Assembly (NCBI GenBank): GCA_023480605.1
Contig: JAMCWS010000240.1
Location: 12,519 to 22,626, forward strand
Source of the DNA: a bacterium
GTDB taxonomy: Bacteria > Sumerlaeota > Sumerlaeia > MVZB01
Length of the DNA stretch: 10,108 nucleotides
Direction: 5' to 3'
Shown here one piece after another: positions 6,684 through 10,108 of this stretch. Every line of letters starts with the position of its first letter. Position 1 is the stretch's first letter. The translations under genes and the position numbers were made by a program. The notes under the pieces are model-generated. The model searched no databases and was not told the DNA's origin. It was given only the letters and a program-made list of their open reading frames with translations.

Positions 6684-6748
6684 GGTTCCGAAATTCAACC
6701 TCCATCAGCTGTTCGCCTTACGACCACGGCACGAAAGAGCGCCCCATC

Positions 6749-8164
6749 ATGGACCTGGACGTCGCCATGTTGTCGCGGATTCAATTCGCGGTTACCGTCA
6801 TGTTTCACTATCTCTACCCGCCGCTCAGCATCGGACTGGGGGTGATATTGGTCGTCATGGAGGGCATGTTTCTCAAGACGAACAATCCCGTCTACGAGGC
6901 CATGACCAAGTTCTGGGTGAAGATCTTCGGCTTGAGCTTCGCCATCGGCGTGGCTTCGGGCATCGTCATGGAATTCCAGTTCGGCACCAACTGGTCGAAT
7001 TATTCGCGCTTCGTGGGCGACGTGTTCGGCTCGGCGCTGGCCGCTGAGGGGATCTTCGCATTCTTCCTGGAGTCGGGCTTCCTGGCCATCCTGCTGTTCG
7101 GCTGGGACAAGGTCAGCCGGCGCACCCACTTCTTCGCCACGCTGATGGTGTGCCTGGGATCGATCTTTTCGGCCGTCTGGATCGTCGTCGCGAACAGTTG
7201 GCAGCAGACGCCGGCCGGCTTTCACATCGTCGGAACGGGCGCCGCGGCCCGGGCCGAGATCACCAGTTTCGCGTCGATGGTCTTCAATCCTTCGAGCGTC
7301 GTGCGCCTGTCGCACGTCCTGCTTGGGGCGCTCATCCAAGGCTCGTTTTTCGTCATGAGCGTGACGGCGTATTACCTCCTCAAGGGCCGCCACGGGAACC
7401 TGGCGCGGCGGGCCTTCGTCATCGGCCTGCTGGTCGCGACATTGGGCGCGCTGGGCCAACTCGTCACGGGCGATTGGAGCGCGCGCGTCGTCGCCCGCCA
7501 TCAGCCCGCGAAGCTGGCCGCCTTCGAGGGGATTTACCAAACCAGGCCGTCGACGCCCCTCAGTCTGTTCGGCATCCCATCGGACGCCGAGGGGCGCGTG
7601 AAGTTCGGCGTGGGCCTGCCCGGCATGCTCAGCTTCATGCTTTACGGGAACACGACCACCCCGGTGCCGGGACTCGACCAGGTGCCCTCCGCCGACCGGC
7701 CGCCGGTTCAGATCAGCTTCCAGGCCTATCATCTCATGGTCGCCCTGGGAACGTATTATGTCGCGCTGACGCTGTTCGCACTTATCATGCTCTGGCGGCG
7801 CAAGCTGTTCGACCAGCGCTGGCTGATGTGGGTTTTTGTCTTCTCGGTCGTTTTCCCGTTCGTCACCAACGAAGTAGGCTGGATCGCCGCCGAGGTGGGC
7901 CGCCAGCCGTGGAGCGTCTGGGGCCTGCTGCGCACGGCCGACAGCTTCTCGCCGGTGGTGCGCCGGGGCGAGGTGATCGCTTCGCTGACGATGTTCACGC
8001 TAGTCTACACGCTGCTCTTCCTCCTGTTTCTATGGGTGCTGGACCGCCGGATCAAGGAGGGCCCGGAGGCGATGGGGCCGGATGAACTGGAGCCGCATCA
8101 TCCGCCCGACGATTTCCTCGACGCCATCAGCCGCCGCGGCAAGTCGCAGTTCGGCCAAGTATAA
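6749..8164 (+). CDS. cydA: Cytochrome bd quinol oxidase subunit I (CydA), short Q-loop type
   Basis: The catalytic subunit of the cytochrome bd terminal oxidase in the inner membrane. It oxidises quinol and reduces O2 to water with high affinity, generating proton motive force without pumping. Haem ligands are visible: H20 (E. coli H19), H189 (E. coli H186) and M330 (E. coli M393). E100 and E108 match E. coli E99 and E107; E382 before GRQPW matches E445. The quinol loop starts with GDWSAR and has K255 and E260 in QPAKLAAFEG (E. coli K252, E257). The protein is 471 residues against about 522 in E. coli because the C-terminal Q-loop insert is missing. With GRQPWSVWGLLRTADS this fits the short-loop group that includes cyanide-insensitive oxidases. 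H328 stands where E. coli has R391, which I believe is usual in that group. The ribosome binding site is weak (AAGAG, nine bases before ATG). cydB follows 31 bp later. Confidence 0.97.
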   Translation: MDLDVAMLSRIQFAVTVMFHYLYPPLSIGLGVILVVMEGMFLKTNNPVYEAMTKFWVKIFGLSFAIGVASGIVMEFQFGTNWSNYSRFVGDVFGSALAAEGIFAFFLESGFLAILLFGWDKVSRRTHFFATLMVCLGSIFSAVWIVVANSWQQTPAGFHIVGTGAAARAEITSFASMVFNPSSVVRLSHVLLGALIQGSFFVMSVTAYYLLKGRHGNLARRAFVIGLLVATLGALGQLVTGDWSARVVARHQPAKLAAFEGIYQTRPSTPLSLFGIPSDAEGRVKFGVGLPGMLSFMLYGNTTTPVPGLDQVPSADRPPVQISFQAYHLMVALGTYYVALTLFALIMLWRRKLFDQRWLMWVFVFSVVFPFVTNEVGWIAAEVGRQPWSVWGLLRTADSFSPVVRRGEVIASLTMFTLVYTLLFLLFLWVLDRRIKEGPEAMGPDELEPHHPPDDFLDAISRRGKSQFGQV

Positions 8165-8195
8165 CGGGACGATCACCTCAACGGGAGCAAGCCTC

Positions 8196-9212
8196 ATGGA
8201 TCTCAACATCATCTGGTTCGTGCTGATCGGCGTTCTCCTCATCGGCTACGCGATTCTGGACGGCTTCGACCTGGGGGTCGGCGCGCTCCACCTGTTCAGC
8301 CGCGGCGACGAGGAGCGGCGCGCGCTGATCAACTCCATCGGCCCCGTTTGGGACGGCAATGAAGTCTGGATGATCACGGCCGGCGGGGCGTTGTTCGCGG
8401 CTTTCCCCGAAGCCTATGCGACGGCCTTCTCGGGTTTTTACCTGGCCTTCATGATCCTCTTGTTCATGCTCATTTTCCGCGCCGCGGCGATCGAGCTGCG
8501 CGGCAAGGAGCCCATGGCCTGGTGGCGGTCGATGTGGGACTTGCTCTTCAGCCTGGGCAGTTTCGTCGCGTCGATTCTGTTCGGGGTGGCCATCGGCAAC
8601 ATGGTCGTCGGCATACCGGTGGACGCGCGGGGCGAGTTTGCGGGGTCGTTCCTCGGTCTGCTCAAGCCCTATCCGTTGCTCGTGGGGATCTTCAACCTTT
8701 CGATCTTCATGATGCACGGGTCGGTCTACCTTTACCTCAAGACCGAAGGCCCTCTGCACGAGAAGGTGCGCGGCTGGATTTTCAAGACGCTGCCGTTTTT
8801 CATCATCATGTATGTGCTGACGACGATCTTCACGCTGGCGCTCGTGCCGTCGATGATCGCCAACCTGAAGGCCTACCCGGCCATGTGGGTGCTGGTGGTG
8901 CTGAACGTGCTGGCCATCGCCAACATCCCGCGCAGCATTTACCTCGGCCAGCCGGGCCGGGCGTTCGTTTCGTCGGCCTGCGCGATCGCGGCGCTGATCA
9001 CGCTTTTCGGCGTGGGGGTCTTTCCCAACATGATCGTCTCGAGCCTCGACCCGGCCAACAGCCTGACGATCTACAACGCCGCCAGTTCCGCACTGACGCT
9101 TAAAAACATGCTCGTCATCGCCATTATTGGCATGCCGTTTGTGCTGGCGTATACGATATCGATTTACTGGATTTTCAGGGGCAAAGTCAAAGCCGACCAA
9201 TTCAGTTATTGA
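8196..9212 (+). CDS. cydB: Cytochrome bd quinol oxidase subunit II (CydB)
   Basis: The membrane partner of CydA, which stabilises the haems and forms the heterodimer. The frame is open from an ATG at 8082 inside cydA, but I choose ATG 8196 (338 residues). GGGAG at 8183-8187 lies eight bases upstream, and the protein then begins MDLNIIWFVLIGVLLIGYAILDGFDLG, the standard CydB first helix with the DGFD motif (residues 22-25). VWDGNEVW (residues 51-58; W52, D53) and ITAGGALFAAFPEAYATAFSGFY follow, both highly conserved. Several further hydrophobic helices lead to the SLTIYNAASSALTLKNML stretch and a short cytoplasmic tail. It is about 40 residues shorter than E. coli CydB, normal for this group. 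No CydX-like small protein or cydDC exporter genes follow. Confidence 0.96.
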   Translation: MDLNIIWFVLIGVLLIGYAILDGFDLGVGALHLFSRGDEERRALINSIGPVWDGNEVWMITAGGALFAAFPEAYATAFSGFYLAFMILLFMLIFRAAAIELRGKEPMAWWRSMWDLLFSLGSFVASILFGVAIGNMVVGIPVDARGEFAGSFLGLLKPYPLLVGIFNLSIFMMHGSVYLYLKTEGPLHEKVRGWIFKTLPFFIIMYVLTTIFTLALVPSMIANLKAYPAMWVLVVLNVLAIANIPRSIYLGQPGRAFVSSACAIAALITLFGVGVFPNMIVSSLDPANSLTIYNAASSALTLKNMLVIAIIGMPFVLAYTISIYWIFRGKVKADQFSY

Positions 9213-9244
9213 AGTTGGGCGAACCTATTTTTTACCGAAACGAT

Positions 9245-9356
9245 GCAGAGGCGCAAAGGAACAAAGAGCCGAGTCATGTTATTCCGGCAGGAATTTGGAT
9301 CATCGAAAATCCGAAGGCGACTGAATATGGTCTTCTTTTCGCCTTTGCGTCTTTGC
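9245..9356. repeat. Long imperfect inverted repeat, possible MITE/REP-like element or structured RNA
   Basis: The left arm 9245-9259 (GCAGAGGCGCAAAGG) pairs with 9342-9356, giving 15 pairs, of which 13 are Watson-Crick and two would be G-U in RNA. After a 3-base internal loop, 9263-9268 pairs with 9333-9338. The enclosed segment contains ATTCC-GGCA-GGAAT (9281-9294) and GGAT...ATCC (9297-9300 with 9309-9312), giving a branched stem-loop. The purine-rich GCAAAGRCGCAAAGG motif resembles intergenic repeats I recall from many environmental genomes; that is memory, not a search. Single copy in this window. Confidence 0.6.
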
Positions 9357-9463
9357 GGTTCAAATATCAAGTTGAAGCTTGAACTCCAGACAGGATACCT
9401 GGCATTGAGAAACATTTTACGCTCGGCGCCACCGCGCTTGTAGGGTTTTATTTGATTGCGGCA

Positions 9464-9487
9464 GGCCGCGCCAGACACTTCGCGGCC
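9464..9487 (-). terminator. GC hairpin just after gpsA; possible terminator
   Basis: GGCCGCG (9464-9470) and CGCGGCC (9481-9487) form a perfect 7-bp stem with a 10-base loop. It lies 10 bases past the gpsA stop on the minus strand. No T-run follows in either direction, so it would be a hairpin-only terminator or 3'-end stabiliser. Confidence 0.4.
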
Positions 9488-9497
9488 AAATATTCTA

Positions 9498-10108
9498 TTA
9501 ATAATTCTCGGGTTTGGGGTCGCGGGTCAGCAGGCCGGCGACGGCTTCCCTAGGGGGGACGTTTTCGTAGAGAATGCGATAGATCGCTTCGGTGATGGGC
9601 ATATCGACGCCCCAACGGCGGCCAAGGAGGAGGGCGGATTCGGCCGTGGGGTAGCCTTCGACGACCATGCCGACCTTGGCGAGGGCTTCGTCGCAACTGA
9701 GCCCCTGGGCGAGGTATTCGCCGAAGGTGTGGTTGCGCGAGTGGCGGCTGGTGGCCGTGACGATGAGGTCGCCCACGCCCGAGAGGCCCAGAAACGTCTC
9801 CAGCCGCGCCCCGGCGGCCAAACCCAGGCGGACGATCTCGGCCAGGCCGCGCGTCATGAGCGCCGCGCGAGTGTTGTCGCCGAACCCCATCCCGTCGGAG
9901 ATGCCGGCGGCGATGGCGATGACGTTCTTGATCGACGCGCCCAGTTCGACGCCGAGCATGTCGTCGTGGGTGTAGACGCGCAGGAAGGGGCGGAAAAACG
10001 CCGCCTGGACGGCCTGGGCGCGCGCCGGGTCTGCGGCGCAGGCAACAACGGTCGTCGGCAGGCGGAGGGCCACTTCCTCGGCGTGGCTGGGCCCGGACAG
10101 GAGGGCCG
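9498..10108 (-). CDS. gpsA: Glycerol-3-phosphate dehydrogenase [NAD(P)+] (GpsA), C-terminal part
   Basis: A soluble cytoplasmic enzyme that reduces dihydroxyacetone phosphate to sn-glycerol 3-phosphate, the backbone for phospholipids. The frame is open through base 10108, so the N-terminal Rossmann domain lies beyond the window. About 203 of the usual 325-340 residues are present. The first visible residues, LLSGPSHAEEVA, are the family LSGPSFAxEVA motif. GVELGASIKNVIAIAAGISDG carries the catalytic Lys (in SIKNV). GDNTRAALMTRGLAEI binds the substrate. GLSGVGDLIVTATSRHSRNHTFG and the MPITEAIYRILYE stretch are also diagnostic. It ends ...PKPENY. A GTG at 10071-10073 lies inside the conserved motif region and is not the start. 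Confidence 0.96.
   Translation of the reverse strand, partial: ALLSGPSHAEEVALRLPTTVVACAADPARAQAVQAAFFRPFLRVYTHDDMLGVELGASIKNVIAIAAGISDGMGFGDNTRAALMTRGLAEIVRLGLAAGARLETFLGLSGVGDLIVTATSRHSRNHTFGEYLAQGLSCDEALAKVGMVVEGYPTAESALLLGRRWGVDMPITEAIYRILYENVPPREAVAGLLTRDPKPENY

Larger units (their letters stand above)
6386..6748. promoter_or_regulatory. Divergent intergenic region between oxidoreductase and cydA
   Basis: 363 bp without a credible gene. It must hold the promoters of both divergent units. It contains three inverted repeats, listed separately. A TATGAT hexamer (6635-6640) is a plausible -10 for cydA, but no good -35 lies 16-18 bases upstream. TGGA-CTTTT-TCCA (6618-6630) is a small dyad just before it. 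I see no clear FNR/CRP-type TTGAT-N4-ATCAA site or Rex-type site. The short open frames here have low-complexity translations and no ribosome binding sites. Confidence 0.5.
9213..9497. other. Non-coding gap between cydB and gpsA
   Basis: 285 bp between the convergent cydB and gpsA stops, with lower GC than the neighbours. It holds a stem-loop repeat (9245-9356) and a GC hairpin (9464-9487), listed separately. A T6 run (9228-9233) soon after the cydB stop lacks a convincing preceding stem. Open frames in both directions here are by-products of the repeat. Confidence 0.6.

Noticed and set aside
6695..7732. Minus-strand 345-codon frame opposite cydA
   Set aside because: Hydrophilic Asp/Arg/His-rich mirror of a membrane protein gene; a classic shadow.
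8082..8195. cydB starting inside cydA at 8082
   Set aside because: The extra 38 residues are low-complexity and read cydA out of frame. ATG 8196 has GGGAG upstream and matches the conserved CydB N-terminus.
8178..9200. Minus-strand 340-codon frame opposite cydB
   Set aside because: Same reason: charged mirror image of transmembrane helices, with no motif.
9213..9240. Terminator at the T6 run after cydB
   Set aside because: The preceding bases form at best a 3-bp stem.
9206..9478. Possible small minus-strand protein of 90 residues (and a 66-codon plus-strand frame) after cydB
   Set aside because: The translation (QRRKGEKK, FVPLRLCI) comes directly from the inverted repeat arms. Such frames recur as artefacts of this repeat type.

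Overview
The window is about 10.1 kb of GC-rich bacterial chromosome. Genes are densely packed, GC dominates third codon positions, and ribosome binding sites are AGGA-type. A Tat-exported formylglycine sulfatase, a Gfo/Idh/MocA oxidoreductase with the Cys-rich insert common in environmental genomes, an HDOD protein and a cytochrome bd oxidase occur together. This mix fits an uncultured planctomycete-like lineage (Planctomycetota, Sumerlaeota, Hydrogenedentota or Lentisphaerota). The assignment is inference: there is no rRNA or other marker to settle it. I see no tRNA, rRNA, CRISPR array, transposase or phage gene.

Layout on the plus strand: (1) 1-804 is the 3' part of a gene cut by the window edge. 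It has a Pro/Gln/Ser-rich linker, a helical region and a C-terminal J-like domain lacking the HPD triad. (2) 971-1873 is an unrecognised 300-residue protein, followed 117 bp later by (3) a Tat-signal sulfatase, 1991-3454. (4) 3610-4041 is a small exported protein with a Tyr-rich YYPxxxVYY motif, probably under its own promoter. (5) 4178-5017 is an HDOD-domain protein. It converges, across an AT-rich palindromic spacer, with (6) a minus-strand Gfo/Idh/MocA oxidoreductase, 5129-6385. A 363-bp divergent intergenic region with several inverted repeats separates this from (7) cydA (6749-8164) and cydB (8196-9212), a two-gene cytochrome bd operon. (8) 9213-9497 holds a stem-loop repeat of about 112 bp and a GC hairpin. 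(9) 9498-10108, minus strand, is the 3' part of gpsA.

Functionally, cydAB is one respiratory module (quinol oxidation at low oxygen). The 300-residue protein and the sulfatase may form a second, transcriptionally linked pair acting on sulfated or related esters outside the cytoplasm. The remaining genes look like independent units. Most of the window is ordinary. The least explained items are the J-like protein, the 300-residue protein, the cysteine cluster in the oxidoreductase, the structured cydA leader and the stem-loop repeat after cydB.
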